DNA from: Candidatus Thiodiazotropha sp.
GTDB taxonomy: Bacteria > Pseudomonadota > Gammaproteobacteria > Chromatiales > Chromatiaceae
Reading direction: 5' to 3'
NCBI GenBank assembly: GCA_023838465.1
Contig: JAIVEQ010000016.1
Coordinates: forward strand, 1 to 64,000
Length of the DNA stretch: 64,000 nt
The notes beneath the pieces are model-generated. The model had not been told where the DNA came from and did no database searches. It worked only from the letters and a program-made list of their open reading frames with translations. Made by a program: the position numbers and the translations under genes. The first letter of the stretch is position 1. Every line of letters starts with the position of its first letter. Below, piece by piece: positions 7,391 to 17,256 of the stretch.

Positions 7391-10339
7391 ATGAAGCCAA
7401 CAGATACCAGTGAAAAGGGTTTGGAATCCATCATCGTCGCCTCCCTGGTGAACGGTTCGGGTTACCAGCAGGGAGACCCGAAAGACTATGATCGTGAACA
7501 TGCGGTTGACTGGGTCAAGCTGTTGGAATTTCTGACCGTGACACAACCCGATGCGCTGGATGATCTGGGTATAGAGCAGGAAGGACCTAAACGCACCCAA
7601 TTCCTGCACCGCCTGCAAGGCGAGATCGCCAAGCGCGGCGTGATAGAGGTGCTGCGCGGCGGCGTCAAGCACGGCCCGGCCCATGTGGATCTTTTCTACG
7701 GCAAGCCGACGCCGGGTAATGTGAAGGCGGCGGTACGGTTCGCGACCAACATCTTCAGCGTGACACGTCAGCTCCGTTACAGCCGTAACGAGACAGCGCT
7801 ATCCCTCGACATGGGGGTATTCATTAACGGTCTGCCCATCGCCACCTTCGAACTCAAGAACAAACTCACCAAGCAGACGGTTCTCGATGCCGTGCAGCAG
7901 TACCAGCGCGACCGCGACCCGAAGGAACTTCTGTTCCAGTTCGGCCGCTGCGTCGTCCACTTTGCCGTGGACGATCACGAAGTGCGTTTCTGTACCCACC
8001 TCAAGGGCAAGGGCTCGTGGTTTCTGCCCTTCAACAAGGGCTACGACGACGGTGCGGGCAATCCGCCTAACCCTCATGGGCTCGCCACTGACTACCTGTG
8101 GAAGGAGTCCCTCTCAAAAGCGGGCCTGACAGACATACTGGAAAACTACGCCCAGGTTGTGGAGGAAAAGGACGAGAAAACCGGCAAAAAGCGGTACAAG
8201 CAGATTTTTCCCCGTTACCACCAGTTGACGGTAGTGCGCATGCTGCTGGCCAATGCCGCTGAGAGCGGTGTCGGCAAACGCTACCTGATCCAGCATTCGG
8301 CGGGCAGTGGCAAGAGCAACTCCATTGCCTGGCTGGCGCACCAGCTTGTGGGGCTGGAGCACGAGAGCAAGGCGTTGTTCGATTCGGTCATCGTGGTTAC
8401 CGACCGGCGGGTGCTCGACAAGCAGATCCGCGACACCATCAAGCAGTTCGTCCAGGTCTCCGCCACTGTCGGCCATGCCGAACACTCGGGCGATTTGAGG
8501 AAATTCCTCAAGGCCGGGAAGAAGATCATCATAACCACAGTGCAGAAGTTTCCGTTCATCCTCGATGAGATCGGTGACGGACACCGCCAGAGCAAGTTCG
8601 CCATCATCATCGACGAGGCGCATTCCAGTCAGGGCGGCAAGACCACCGCTGCCATGAACCGCGTACTGGAAGAGCATCCCGAGTACGGTGATGAAGAGGA
8701 AACGCTCGAGGATAAGATCAACCAGATCATGGAAGGCCGGAAGATGGTGACCAATGCCAGCTACTTCGCCTTCACCGCGACCCCCAAGAACAAGACCCTG
8801 GAGATCTTCGGCGAGCCAGACCCGCAGCCCGATAGCACGGTGAAGCACCATCCGTTCCACAGCTACACCATGAAGCAAGCCATCCAAGAGGGCTTTATCC
8901 TCGATGTGCTGAAGAATTATACCCCGGTGGAGAGCTATTACCGCCTGGCCAAGACGGTGGAGGACGACCCACTCTTCGACGCCAGGAAGGCTCAGAAAAA
9001 GCTGCGCCGCTATGTGGAGTCCCACGAGCACGCCATCCGCGAAAAGGCCGAGATCATGGTGGACCACTTCCACGCCCAGGTGATCGGCCATCGCAAGATT
9101 GGTGGGCAGGCCAGGGCCATGGTCATTACTAACGGCATCAAGCGAGCCATCCAGTATTTCCATGCCTTCAAGGATTACCTCAAGGAGCGCAAGAGCCCTT
9201 ACGAACCTATTGTGGCCTTTTCCGGCGAGCACGAGTACGGCGGCAAGAAGGTCACCGAAGCGACTCTGAACGGATTCCCCAGCAGCCAGATACCGGACAA
9301 GGTGCAGCAGGACCCGTACCGCTTTCTGATTGTCGCCGACAAGTTTCAGACCGGCTACGACGAACCGCTGCTGCATACTATGTACGTGGACAAGGCGCTC
9401 TCCAGCATCAAGGCGGTGCAGACTCTATCACGCCTCAATCGCGCCCATCCGCAGAAACACGACACCTTCGTGCTCGATTTCTACAACGACTCGGAGACCA
9501 TTCAGAAGTCGTTCGAGCCCTATTACCGCACCACCATCCTCAGCGACGAAACCGACCCCAACAAGCTGCACGACCTGAAGTCGGATCTGGACGGCTACCA
9601 GGTCTATTCGCAGGCGCAAATCGACGATCTGGTGGGGCTCTATCTGAACGGTGCGGACCGCGACAAGCTCGACCCGATCCTGGATGCCTGCGTGGCTACC
9701 TATAACGCTGATCTCGATGAAGATGGACAGGTGGATTTCAAGGGTAAGGCCAAGGCTATTGCGCGCACCTACGGTTTCTTAGCTTCCATCCTGCCGTACT
9801 CGAATGCCGACTGGGAAAAGCTGTCGATCTTCCTGAACTTCCTGATCCCGAAGCTCCCCGCGCCCAAGGAAGAAGACCTGTCCCGGGGCATCCTGGAGGC
9901 CATCGACATGGATAGCTACCGTGTCGAGGTGAAAACCAGCCTGAAGATCGGCCTTCCGGACCAGGATGCTGAAGTCGGTCCGGTTCCGACCAGTGGCGGC
10001 GGACGCAAGCCGGAACCGGAGCTGGACCAACTGAGCAACATTATCAAGGCATTCAACGATCAGTTCGGCAATATCGATTGGAAGGATGCCGACAAGATCC
10101 GCAAGGTCATCGCCGAAGAGATCCCGGCCAAGGTGGCGGCGGACGCGGCCTACCAGAATGCCATGAAGAACAACGACAAGAAGACCGCCCGGATCGAGCA
10201 CGATGCCGCGCTGCAGCGGGTCATGATCGACCTGTTGGCAGATCACACCGAGCTGTTCAAGCAGTTCAGTGACAACCCGTCGTTCAAGAAATGGCTGGGC
10301 GACACTATTTTTGGTGTGACTTATCAATCAGACGGATAG
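7391..10339 (+). CDS. hsdR: Type I restriction endonuclease subunit HsdR
   Basis: HsdR is the ATP-driven translocase and nuclease of type I systems. At 982 aa it is full length. The nuclease motif appears as NGLPIATFELKNK (E154, K156). The helicase Walker A is HSAGSGKSNS (about residues 302-311), the DEAH box is at 408-411, TATPKNK follows, and the later motif QTLSRLNR fits helicase motif VI. The C-terminal domain is acidic and helical and should dock on HsdM. The gene starts 14 bases after darG. With HsdM truncated, the complex cannot assemble from genes seen here, so the subunit is probably idle unless HsdM is supplied elsewhere. Confidence 0.92.
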   Translation: MKPTDTSEKGLESIIVASLVNGSGYQQGDPKDYDREHAVDWVKLLEFLTVTQPDALDDLGIEQEGPKRTQFLHRLQGEIAKRGVIEVLRGGVKHGPAHVDLFYGKPTPGNVKAAVRFATNIFSVTRQLRYSRNETALSLDMGVFINGLPIATFELKNKLTKQTVLDAVQQYQRDRDPKELLFQFGRCVVHFAVDDHEVRFCTHLKGKGSWFLPFNKGYDDGAGNPPNPHGLATDYLWKESLSKAGLTDILENYAQVVEEKDEKTGKKRYKQIFPRYHQLTVVRMLLANAAESGVGKRYLIQHSAGSGKSNSIAWLAHQLVGLEHESKALFDSVIVVTDRRVLDKQIRDTIKQFVQVSATVGHAEHSGDLRKFLKAGKKIIITTVQKFPFILDEIGDGHRQSKFAIIIDEAHSSQGGKTTAAMNRVLEEHPEYGDEEETLEDKINQIMEGRKMVTNASYFAFTATPKNKTLEIFGEPDPQPDSTVKHHPFHSYTMKQAIQEGFILDVLKNYTPVESYYRLAKTVEDDPLFDARKAQKKLRRYVESHEHAIREKAEIMVDHFHAQVIGHRKIGGQARAMVITNGIKRAIQYFHAFKDYLKERKSPYEPIVAFSGEHEYGGKKVTEATLNGFPSSQIPDKVQQDPYRFLIVADKFQTGYDEPLLHTMYVDKALSSIKAVQTLSRLNRAHPQKHDTFVLDFYNDSETIQKSFEPYYRTTILSDETDPNKLHDLKSDLDGYQVYSQAQIDDLVGLYLNGADRDKLDPILDACVATYNADLDEDGQVDFKGKAKAIARTYGFLASILPYSNADWEKLSIFLNFLIPKLPAPKEEDLSRGILEAIDMDSYRVEVKTSLKIGLPDQDAEVGPVPTSGGGRKPEPELDQLSNIIKAFNDQFGNIDWKDADKIRKVIAEEIPAKVAADAAYQNAMKNNDKKTARIEHDAALQRVMIDLLADHTELFKQFSDNPSFKKWLGDTIFGVTYQSDG

Positions 10340-10489
10340 GCTGCATCAGGGGCTGTCCGTGGACGTTAGGAAGGCAGTTGACGAGACGTATCGAGCGTAA
10401 AACGGAACTCGAGGAGGCCTTGAGCAATGTACGTTGGGTTTTCGATGAATAACGCGGACTGAGTCATTAAATATAGCGAGGGGGATGGA

Positions 10490-11278
10490 TTGATAACGCC
10501 ACTGAGAAAAAAGACTCTCGATGGAAAACTTTACACGCGGGACGAGAAGATTGAGGCGAGCCTTACTGAGCTGGAAGGTTTAACGCGCGATGAATTGGTT
10601 GTGCGCTGCGACATCCGAAAGCGTGATGACCCTGATTATGTCCCAAGTGAATGTCTTGTCTATTTCGTGCGTGCCAGCCGTTCGGATAACAACAATACAG
10701 GCTTCGAGCGTTTGTACAAGATTTTGGCAGAACGTGTTCTTCGATCACTTCCACGGGCAGAGAATGCTGACGGGAAGACAGCGTCGATGACCAAAACTAC
10801 CATTCGCGATACGGTGTTTGGAAAATTTATTGAGTTGCTTTCGCAAGATCGCACTGAATATTCAGAGAAACTTGATTTTTTTGAGGTTCGATTTGATAAG
10901 ACACTCCGTAACCTGAAACTCGACGCTCAGAAAAAAGCGTGGCGTGATGAGAATCGGTCAGTATCAATCGAATATGATGAGGAAACTGGTGAGTTGACAG
11001 ATGAGGTCGAGCGGGCGGCCGGCAACTTCGATCCATTCTGCCAATCTGAAATAGACGATCCGGATTACCGGTCGCGGCTTGATGCAGCGATTGATACCTT
11101 GCCGCCGGAACAAATGAGGATCATCGAAATGCTGCGAATGGGTATTCCAATTGACTCGAAAGATGCAGATGCAGTCACTATTGCCAAGGTGCTTGGTAAA
11201 TCCGAGAAAACGATAAGAACCCATCGGGACAAGGCCTTCGCTGCGCTTCGGGCTGCCATGTCAGGAGGTGACCAATGA
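10490..11278 (+). CDS. Sigma-70-like regulator at the head of a ubiquitin-like operon
   Basis: The 262-aa protein ends in a sigma region 4-type helix-turn-helix: a DTLPPEQMRIIEML motif, then IAKVLGKSEKTIRTHRDKAFAALR (about residues 198-258). The N-terminal 150 residues are helical and may correspond to region 2, but this is not clear. The start is TTG at 10,490, because GAGGGGG lies 6 bases upstream and an in-frame stop is at 10,460. The first in-frame ATG is about 100 residues in. The gene overlaps the next by 4 bases (ATGA). The inferred role is to switch on the downstream helicase and ubiquitin-like genes. A non-sigma DNA-binding regulator is an alternative. Confidence 0.6.
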   Translation: MITPLRKKTLDGKLYTRDEKIEASLTELEGLTRDELVVRCDIRKRDDPDYVPSECLVYFVRASRSDNNNTGFERLYKILAERVLRSLPRAENADGKTASMTKTTIRDTVFGKFIELLSQDRTEYSEKLDFFEVRFDKTLRNLKLDAQKKAWRDENRSVSIEYDEETGELTDEVERAAGNFDPFCQSEIDDPDYRSRLDAAIDTLPPEQMRIIEMLRMGIPIDSKDADAVTIAKVLGKSEKTIRTHRDKAFAALRAAMSGGDQ

Positions 11279-11862
11279 CCCTTGACAATACCAAACCAAC
11301 TCTCGAAGAAGTATTGGACGCCTACGCTGTCGAAGCGGTCCATGACAGGGCTACGCTTGAAAATTATCTGCGGGATTATCCTCAATTCGCTGAGGAGCTG
11401 GTGGAACTGTCGAGAGAAGTTTCGCGTGTAGTTGAGTATGACGAAAGTCCGCTCTCTGCAACTGAGGAAGCGTTAATAGAAAAAGCATGGCAGAACCACG
11501 CGCAACCTGTAGCTCGGTCAGCAGATGAGATTGACCCCTTGGCAAATCTGTCGGTGCCGCAACTCAGAGAAGTCGCGCATCAATTGGGCGTGCCCCGGCA
11601 GGTTATCACAGCGTTTAGAGAGCGGCGTGTTAAGCTTGAGTCTGTTCCGAATTCTTTTCTTGCGGCGTTCGCGCGTGTGCTCAGTTGCACGGTGGACTTG
11701 CTTTCAAGTGTAGTCTCTGCACCTTCAGGGCCGGGATTTTCACGAAGCTATAAGGCCGACATCAAGCCGAATGCTGGAGAAGCAATTTCTTTTGAGAAGC
11801 TGTTGATTGACGCGGGTGTGTCGGAAGCGAAACGCAGCGAGTTGTTGGCTGAGGACGATTAA
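11275..11862 (+). CDS. Small regulator with helix-turn-helix-like centre (partner of sigma-like protein)
   Basis: The 195-aa protein has no recognised enzyme motif. Residues 1-45 are helical and contain HDRATLENYLRDYPQFAEEL, a pattern common in regulator and sensor N-terminal regions. Residues 88-135 (LSVPQLREVAHQLGVPRQVITAF...) look like a helix-turn-helix. It is translationally coupled to the sigma-like gene by ATGA and is followed after one base by the helicase gene. By position it may be an anti-sigma or co-regulator; this is inference only. Confidence 0.5.
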   Translation: MTLDNTKPTLEEVLDAYAVEAVHDRATLENYLRDYPQFAEELVELSREVSRVVEYDESPLSATEEALIEKAWQNHAQPVARSADEIDPLANLSVPQLREVAHQLGVPRQVITAFRERRVKLESVPNSFLAAFARVLSCTVDLLSSVVSAPSGPGFSRSYKADIKPNAGEAISFEKLLIDAGVSEAKRSELLAEDD

Positions 11863-11863
11863 T

Positions 11864-14800
11864 ATGGATGGGGTCGAGCTAGCGCGGCAGATCGCAGCCG
11901 ACCTACATCGGCAGGCGCAGGAAAACGGCCAGGACCTCTGGCAACCATATGATTTTGCCCTAGCTGAAGCCCAGCGGCGTGGTTTCGACGTCGAAGCGAC
12001 AGCGAGTGATTCAGTTTTGCTCCATGGTGGGCGAGCCACTCTAATTGTCGCTGACGGCCTGATCCTCCACGAAAAAACCGGAACGCCTTTTGATCAGGCG
12101 TTTCTAGTCGCTCACGAGATCGGCCATCTCGAACTCGGTGATGATCTTGATGAGGAACCAATACGAGAGATTGATCCGGCGCGCGCGGCGGAAGTCTCAC
12201 CCGTAGGTATTGATAGAGTGGTGGACTACGGTCGCAGGCAACGGCGAGAAGTCCAGATGGACCTGTTTGCGCGAGAGTTCTTGTTGCCACGTCACGTTGT
12301 GCGTGCGCTTCACCTGGAAGATGGGTGTTCGGCATCGGAGATCGCAGAAAGGCTCGGTGCTCCGTTCGATGTGGTTGCTCAACAGCTTTTCGATGCGCTT
12401 TTATTACCGACTATTACACTTATTGTTGAAAGCGATTCGATTCAGCGTCGCCCCAATCCGCTGCAGGCGAAAGCTGCGGCACATCGCGGTGAAGCCTATC
12501 TGCTGGAGGCTGGGCCAGGTACTGGTAAAACACAAACGTTGACCTCTCGTGTCGAAGGTCTTCTCGAAGACGGCGTTGATCCACGTCGCATTCTTTTGCT
12601 GACGTTTTCTAACAAGGCTGCTGGTGAAATGGCAGACCGTATTGCGCGTAAAAACAAGTCGGCCTCGGCAGCTATGTGGATCGGCACCTTCCACGCATTT
12701 GGACTCGATATCATTCGGCGTTTCCATACTGAGCTGGGGTTACCGAAGGATCCTCGGATGATGGACCGAACTGAGGCGGTAGAGCTTCTTGAGCATGAAT
12801 TCCCCCGCCTTGGTCTGACCCACTACCGCAATCTTTATGACCCGACCCAAATTATTGCAGATTTACTCCAGGCAATTTCCCGCGCCAAGGACGAAGTCGT
12901 CGATCCAGCTCGCTACGCTGAACTAGCGGGCGACATGGTGGACAGAGCCAAATCGCCAGATGATCAGAAAGCTGCTGCACGTGCAGAAGAAGTCGCACGT
13001 GTTTATGCAGCCTATGAACACTTGAAACAGCAAGCGCACTGCGTCGATTTTGGCGATCTTGTCTCGATGCCAGTCCGGCTTCTAGAGGAAAATGCAGAAA
13101 TCAGGGCCCATTTGCAGGAGCAGTATGACCATGTACTGGTCGACGAATATCAGGACGTTAATCGCAGCAGTATTCGTCTATTGACAGCTCTGTGCGGTGA
13201 TGGCCGGAATCTCTGGGCAGTTGGTGATGCAAAGCAGTCGATCTACCGCTTTCGTGGTGCCTCGTCGTTCAATATGGCGCGCTTCGGCAAGGAGGATTTT
13301 CCTGGCGGAAAGCGGGGGCGTCTGAAGCGGAACTACCGCTCTGTTGAGGAGGTAGTACAGACTTTTTCTAATTTCGCAACCGGTATGAAGGTCGGTGATG
13401 ACGACAGTGGTCTGGAGTCAGACCGTGGACCGAACGGGTGCCTTCCGGAGCTCCGCACGGCTGATCAGTCGCCGCAGCAGACCGTTGCGCTCGCCGAGGC
13501 CATCGAAGAGATGAGGAGCGACGGCTATTTCTATCGCGATCAGGCCGTCCTTTGTACTGGCAATGAGAAACTTTCAGAACTAGGACAGGATCTTGAGCGA
13601 CTGGGCATCCCCGTTCTTTTTCTGGGCAGTTTGTTTGAGCGCCCGGAAGTCAAGGATCTCCTGTCTTTGCTGACGATCCTCAGTGATCGCCGTGCAATAG
13701 GCCTTGTTCGTGCCGCCTGCATGCCCGAATTCGCAATGCCGATTGAGGAAGTTGCCACAGTCTTCGACTATTTACGTTCGAACGAGGGCGAACCGGCCGT
13801 GTGGTTACGGGATGTTGTCTCCATTTCAGGCTTGGCTGAAGAGGGCCACACAGCCTTGAACATCCTGGCGTCGGCGATGGAAGGCTTCGATAGTTTTTCG
13901 GCACCCTGGACGGTGCTCGCCACGCTTCTGCTTGACAGGACGCGCATTGCTGCTCGCATTGGAGCATCAGACGACATCGCCGAACGGACGCGCGGTATAG
14001 CCATTTGGCAGTTCATGAACTTTCTTCGGGTTCAGCCCAGAGGTCAGGGGCTTCCCGTCGTCCGGCTACTCGATCGGGTGCGGCGGCTTGTGCGGCTCGG
14101 CGACGACCGCGATCTGCGGCAATTGCCGGCAGCTGCCCAGGGAATCGATGCGGTGCGCCTCATGACAATCCATGGAGCGAAAGGGCTTGAGTTTCGTGCT
14201 GTTCACTTGCCTGGACTCAATGCGGACACCATCCCACGGAGGCCGCCTGCGCCACCATGCCCTCCGCCAGACGGCATGGTGGAAGGGGCCGAGGGTTCCG
14301 CGCTGGAGATCTTCCAAGCGGGCCAGGCAGAGGAACAGGAATGCCTCTTCTATGTTGCACTGTCGCGTGCGCGCGACCGGCTTTTTCTTTATGCGCCCAC
14401 TCAGAAATCGAATGGCCATAAACGGTCCCTTTCAGCGTTTATTGATCGACTGGGCACCAATCTGGAGCGACGATCGGTCAACCCGGGGAGGGCATTACCG
14501 CCCGCACCGGAAATGGCGGACATTGCGCTCGCGATAGACGGCGGGCTCCGTTTCACTGGACCGCAATTGGCCCTGTATGAGCGCTGTCCAAGGCGTTTTT
14601 TCTACACGTACATCCTGCAGATTGGTGGGCGGCGGACCACGACATCATTTATGCAGATGCATGAAGCAGTTCGCATGGTTTTCCAGGCGGTGATCGCTGA
14701 TGTTGGCGTGATCTCCGGAGATGAGGATTTAGAAAAACAACTCGGAGAGGCTTTCGCCGCGCATGGGCTTGCCGATCACGGTTACGTCGGCGAGTATAGA

Positions 14801-15268
14801 GCGTTCGCTATCTCCATGATCCGCTTCTTTCTCACAGAGCGGGAGGGGCACACGCCGGAGACTCCGACTGCACTGAGCCTCACTTTCGGGGCGGAAGAGA
14901 TCATTGTACGCCCGGATGATGTACTTATTCGGCCTGATGGGAGCCGCACGTTGCGTCGGGTTCAGACCGGGCATTTTCGCAGCGCTGAAGCCGACGATGT
15001 CGGAGCCGCTGCCTTTCTTCTGGCGGCTCGTCAGACCTTTCCTGGCGCAGAGGTCGAGCTTATCCACTTATCGGACCAGACTGCGCGGCCGCTCGACCTG
15101 TCGGCAAGGAAACTTCAAACCCGGCAAAACAAGCTCTTAGGCTTTCTGGAGGACATTCGTGGTGGACGCTTTCCCGCCAAGGCGTCGTCGCGGACGTGCC
15201 CGGGGTGTCCAGCCTTCTTTGTTTGCGGGCCGACTCCACCCGGTACGCTGAAAAAATATTTCGATTGA
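11864..15268 (+). CDS. ImmA/IrrE metallopeptidase - UvrD helicase - AddB-like nuclease fusion
   Basis: The 1,134-aa protein has three parts. Residues about 40-180 are an ImmA/IrrE-type zinc peptidase: HEIGH at 84-88, and a third ligand E129 in EVQMDLFAREF. Residues about 195-860 are a superfamily 1A helicase: Walker A AGPGTGKTQT (216-225), VDEYQDVNR (about 426), GDAKQSIYRFRGA, HGAKGLEF and VALSRARDRLFLY. The C-terminal 250 residues resemble the iron-sulfur nuclease domain of AddB/Cas4: one Cys in YERCPRRFFY and three in CPGCPAFFVC. The nuclease motif looks degenerate, because RRVQTGH stands where DYKTG is expected. The ATG at 11,864 has GAGGA upstream. An earlier in-frame start at 11,807 would overlap the preceding gene. 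ImmA domains usually cleave repressors, so the protein may couple DNA damage sensing to operon control. Confidence 0.85.
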   Translation: MDGVELARQIAADLHRQAQENGQDLWQPYDFALAEAQRRGFDVEATASDSVLLHGGRATLIVADGLILHEKTGTPFDQAFLVAHEIGHLELGDDLDEEPIREIDPARAAEVSPVGIDRVVDYGRRQRREVQMDLFAREFLLPRHVVRALHLEDGCSASEIAERLGAPFDVVAQQLFDALLLPTITLIVESDSIQRRPNPLQAKAAAHRGEAYLLEAGPGTGKTQTLTSRVEGLLEDGVDPRRILLLTFSNKAAGEMADRIARKNKSASAAMWIGTFHAFGLDIIRRFHTELGLPKDPRMMDRTEAVELLEHEFPRLGLTHYRNLYDPTQIIADLLQAISRAKDEVVDPARYAELAGDMVDRAKSPDDQKAAARAEEVARVYAAYEHLKQQAHCVDFGDLVSMPVRLLEENAEIRAHLQEQYDHVLVDEYQDVNRSSIRLLTALCGDGRNLWAVGDAKQSIYRFRGASSFNMARFGKEDFPGGKRGRLKRNYRSVEEVVQTFSNFATGMKVGDDDSGLESDRGPNGCLPELRTADQSPQQTVALAEAIEEMRSDGYFYRDQAVLCTGNEKLSELGQDLERLGIPVLFLGSLFERPEVKDLLSLLTILSDRRAIGLVRAACMPEFAMPIEEVATVFDYLRSNEGEPAVWLRDVVSISGLAEEGHTALNILASAMEGFDSFSAPWTVLATLLLDRTRIAARIGASDDIAERTRGIAIWQFMNFLRVQPRGQGLPVVRLLDRVRRLVRLGDDRDLRQLPAAAQGIDAVRLMTIHGAKGLEFRAVHLPGLNADTIPRRPPAPPCPPPDGMVEGAEGSALEIFQAGQAEEQECLFYVALSRARDRLFLYAPTQKSNGHKRSLSAFIDRLGTNLERRSVNPGRALPPAPEMADIALAIDGGLRFTGPQLALYERCPRRFFYTYILQIGGRRTTTSFMQMHEAVRMVFQAVIADVGVISGDEDLEKQLGEAFAAHGLADHGYVGEYRAFAISMIRFFLTEREGHTPETPTALSLTFGAEEIIVRPDDVLIRPDGSRTLRRVQTGHFRSAEADDVGAAAFLLAARQTFPGAEVELIHLSDQTARPLDLSARKLQTRQNKLLGFLEDIRGGRFPAKASSRTCPGCPAFFVCGPTPPGTLKKYFD

Positions 15269-15350
15269 TTTTACCGGTTAACCAAAGTCGCATCGATTGA
15301 ACCCTTAGAAGCCGGGCGCCGTCCGGTCCAATGCTAAGGAATCAACGATT

Positions 15351-16106
15351 ATGACTACTGAAGACCTTCTCGATTGTGACGATCTGGGTGCGGCCTTGCG
15401 TGAAAACCGGGCGCTGCGCCCGGCGCGGGCCTATCGTATCCGCTTCGCGCAGGGCAATCTTAACTTTCGTGACCTTGAGGTTGCCGATCCCATCCCGCTG
15501 GGGCGCCAGATCCTCTCTGCTGCAGACTGCGATCCGCACGATGGTTTCAGCCTGTTCGCGATCTTACCGGCTGGTGAGTTTGAGGACATCCGCCTTGACG
15601 AGCCATTCGATCTTCGTGCACATGGCGCTGAACGCTTCGTGGCATTCGAAACCGACCGAGACTACAAGTTTACGCTGGATGATCGCCAGCTCGAATGGGG
15701 TAAGCCGGCGATCGGTGGGGCAGCTCTCTATGCGCTGTCGGGTGTAAGCGAAGGCCAGGCCATTTTCCTGGAAGTGCGAGGCGGTGAAGATCAGCTGATC
15801 GAGCCGGAGGACCTCGTAGACCTGAATGAGCCGGGCATCGAACATTTCACCACCGCGCCGCGGCCCTCAAAGACCTATGAGATCATTGTCAACTCGCGGC
15901 CCCGTGAAGTCGAGGATCCGAATGTCACGTTCGAGCAGATCGTTCAGCTCGCGTTTCCCGGGACGCATGATGCCAATGTTATTTTTTCGATGACGTATCG
16001 CCACGCTGCCTCAAAGCCACATGCTGGTGAACTTGCTGCTGGCGGTACCGTCGATGTCAAGAAGAAGGGGACCGTGTTCAATGTCACACGCACTGTTCAA
16101 TCATAA
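15351..16106 (+). CDS. Multiubiquitin protein (three beta-grasp ubiquitin-like domains)
   Basis: The 251-aa protein is three ubiquitin-like repeats in tandem, at about residues 26-100, 102-169 and 173-251. The second and third repeats open with Y-x-hydrophobic strands (YKFTLDDR, YEIIVNSR). The first two end in DL...G.E.F (FDLRAHGAERFVAFE, VDLNEPGIEHFTTAP). The third repeat (NVTFEQIVQLAFPG ... GGTVDVKKKGTVFNVT) matches the known multiubiquitin domain best. The C-terminus is RTVQS with no terminal diglycine, so conjugation through a Gly-Gly tail is not evident; the family is known to end this way. It overlaps the E1 gene by 26 bases in another frame. It probably serves as modifier or scaffold for the E1/E2 protein. 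Confidence 0.85.
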   Translation: MTTEDLLDCDDLGAALRENRALRPARAYRIRFAQGNLNFRDLEVADPIPLGRQILSAADCDPHDGFSLFAILPAGEFEDIRLDEPFDLRAHGAERFVAFETDRDYKFTLDDRQLEWGKPAIGGAALYALSGVSEGQAIFLEVRGGEDQLIEPEDLVDLNEPGIEHFTTAPRPSKTYEIIVNSRPREVEDPNVTFEQIVQLAFPGTHDANVIFSMTYRHAASKPHAGELAAGGTVDVKKKGTVFNVTRTVQS

Positions 16107-17256
16107 CGCCGATCTCAAGCGTCTTCGTGAGGAAGGCTACTTTGTTCAGGTCGTAGGTGGCTTCCTGGTGATGCGCGAAGTGCCTTACGTGAATGCCGAG
16201 AAGCAGGTGAAAATGGGAACACTGATCTCCAGCCTGACCATGGCTGGAGATCAAACTCGGAAGCCGGATACGCATGTCGTGAATTTTGACGGCGACTTCC
16301 CCTGTGAGTCCAATGGCGCACCGATCCAGCAGATTTCGCATCAGAGTGGAAACTTCGACCTTGGGCACGGACTTAAAGCCAGACACTCGTTTTCGAGTAA
16401 GCCTGAAGGCGGATATACAGATTACTTTCACAAAATGACGACGTATGCTGCGATTTTGTCGGGGCCAGCGGCTGTATTGAAGCCGGATGTAACACCGCGA
16501 ACTTTCCGAACGCCAGAGGCGGAAGAGGACAGCGTATTCAACTACACTGAAACTGCATCCGACAGAGTAGGCATCGGTGCGCTGGCGGATCGGTTAAAAT
16601 CCGAGACTGTCGCGATCATTGGTGGTGGCGGGACTGGTAGCTATATCCTTGACCTTGTGGCCAAGACACCGGTTCGCGAGATTCGGGTGTTCGATGATGA
16701 TGAATTCCTGCAACACAACGCTTTTCGTACACCTGGAGCAGTGTCGATTGAGGAGTTGCGGGAGGTGCCGATGAAGGTCGACTATCTGAGGTCTATCTAC
16801 TCGCGGATGCACTGCGGAATCGTCACCCATTCAGTGGCCCTTGATGCGACCAACCTCCACCTCCTCGACGGAGTAACGTTTGCCTTTGTCTCAATGGATG
16901 CAGGGGAAGAAAAACGACTGGTGGTCGAGAAACTGGAAGCGTTGGGTGCTTCGTTTATCGATGTGGGCATGGGTCTGGAGCTGGATGAGGGGTCGTTGGG
17001 TGGCATCCTGCGCGTGACTACAAGCACGCCAGAGAAACGCGCTCATGTACATGAGGGGCGTATCTCGTTCGTGGGTGGTGGGGAGAAGGATATCTATTCA
17101 TCAAATATTCAAGTAGCAGATCTGAATGCGCTTAACGCTGCCCTCGCTGTTATCAAGTGGAAGAAGCTGCGCGGATTCTATCGGGATCTGGAGGGGGAAC
17201 ATCACTGTACCTACACGACAGATGGCAACATGTTATTGAATGGTGATGGCAAATGA
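16081..17256 (+). CDS. E1-like ThiF adenylyltransferase with E2-like N-terminal region
   Basis: The 391-aa protein has a ThiF/E1 domain from about residue 165: IIGGGGTGSYILDLVA (nucleotide-binding loop 181-187), FDDDEF (204-209) and HNAFR (212-216), the usual Asp and Asn/Arg of E1 enzymes. The first 160 residues resemble the DUF6791 region, thought to be E2-like. They contain a single Cys (C75 in GDFPCESNGAPI), a candidate thioester site. An activating enzyme and a carrier would thus be joined in one chain. The ATG at 16,081 is chosen over 16,021 because it leaves a 26-base overlap and matches where the recognised N-terminal domain begins. Its 3' end overlaps the next gene. Confidence 0.8.
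   Translation: MSHALFNHNADLKRLREEGYFVQVVGGFLVMREVPYVNAEKQVKMGTLISSLTMAGDQTRKPDTHVVNFDGDFPCESNGAPIQQISHQSGNFDLGHGLKARHSFSSKPEGGYTDYFHKMTTYAAILSGPAAVLKPDVTPRTFRTPEAEEDSVFNYTETASDRVGIGALADRLKSETVAIIGGGGTGSYILDLVAKTPVREIRVFDDDEFLQHNAFRTPGAVSIEELREVPMKVDYLRSIYSRMHCGIVTHSVALDATNLHLLDGVTFAFVSMDAGEEKRLVVEKLEALGASFIDVGMGLELDEGSLGGILRVTTSTPEKRAHVHEGRISFVGGGEKDIYSSNIQVADLNALNAALAVIKWKKLRGFYRDLEGEHHCTYTTDGNMLLNGDGK

Noticed and set aside
8114..9376. A long 420-codon minus-strand frame inside hsdR
   Set aside because: It mirrors the codon pattern of hsdR, which has intact motifs on the plus strand.
11807..11863. Earlier start for the ImmA-helicase fusion
   Set aside because: It would overlap the previous gene by 56 bases and adds a basic stretch unlike the family, while 11,864 has a good ribosome site.
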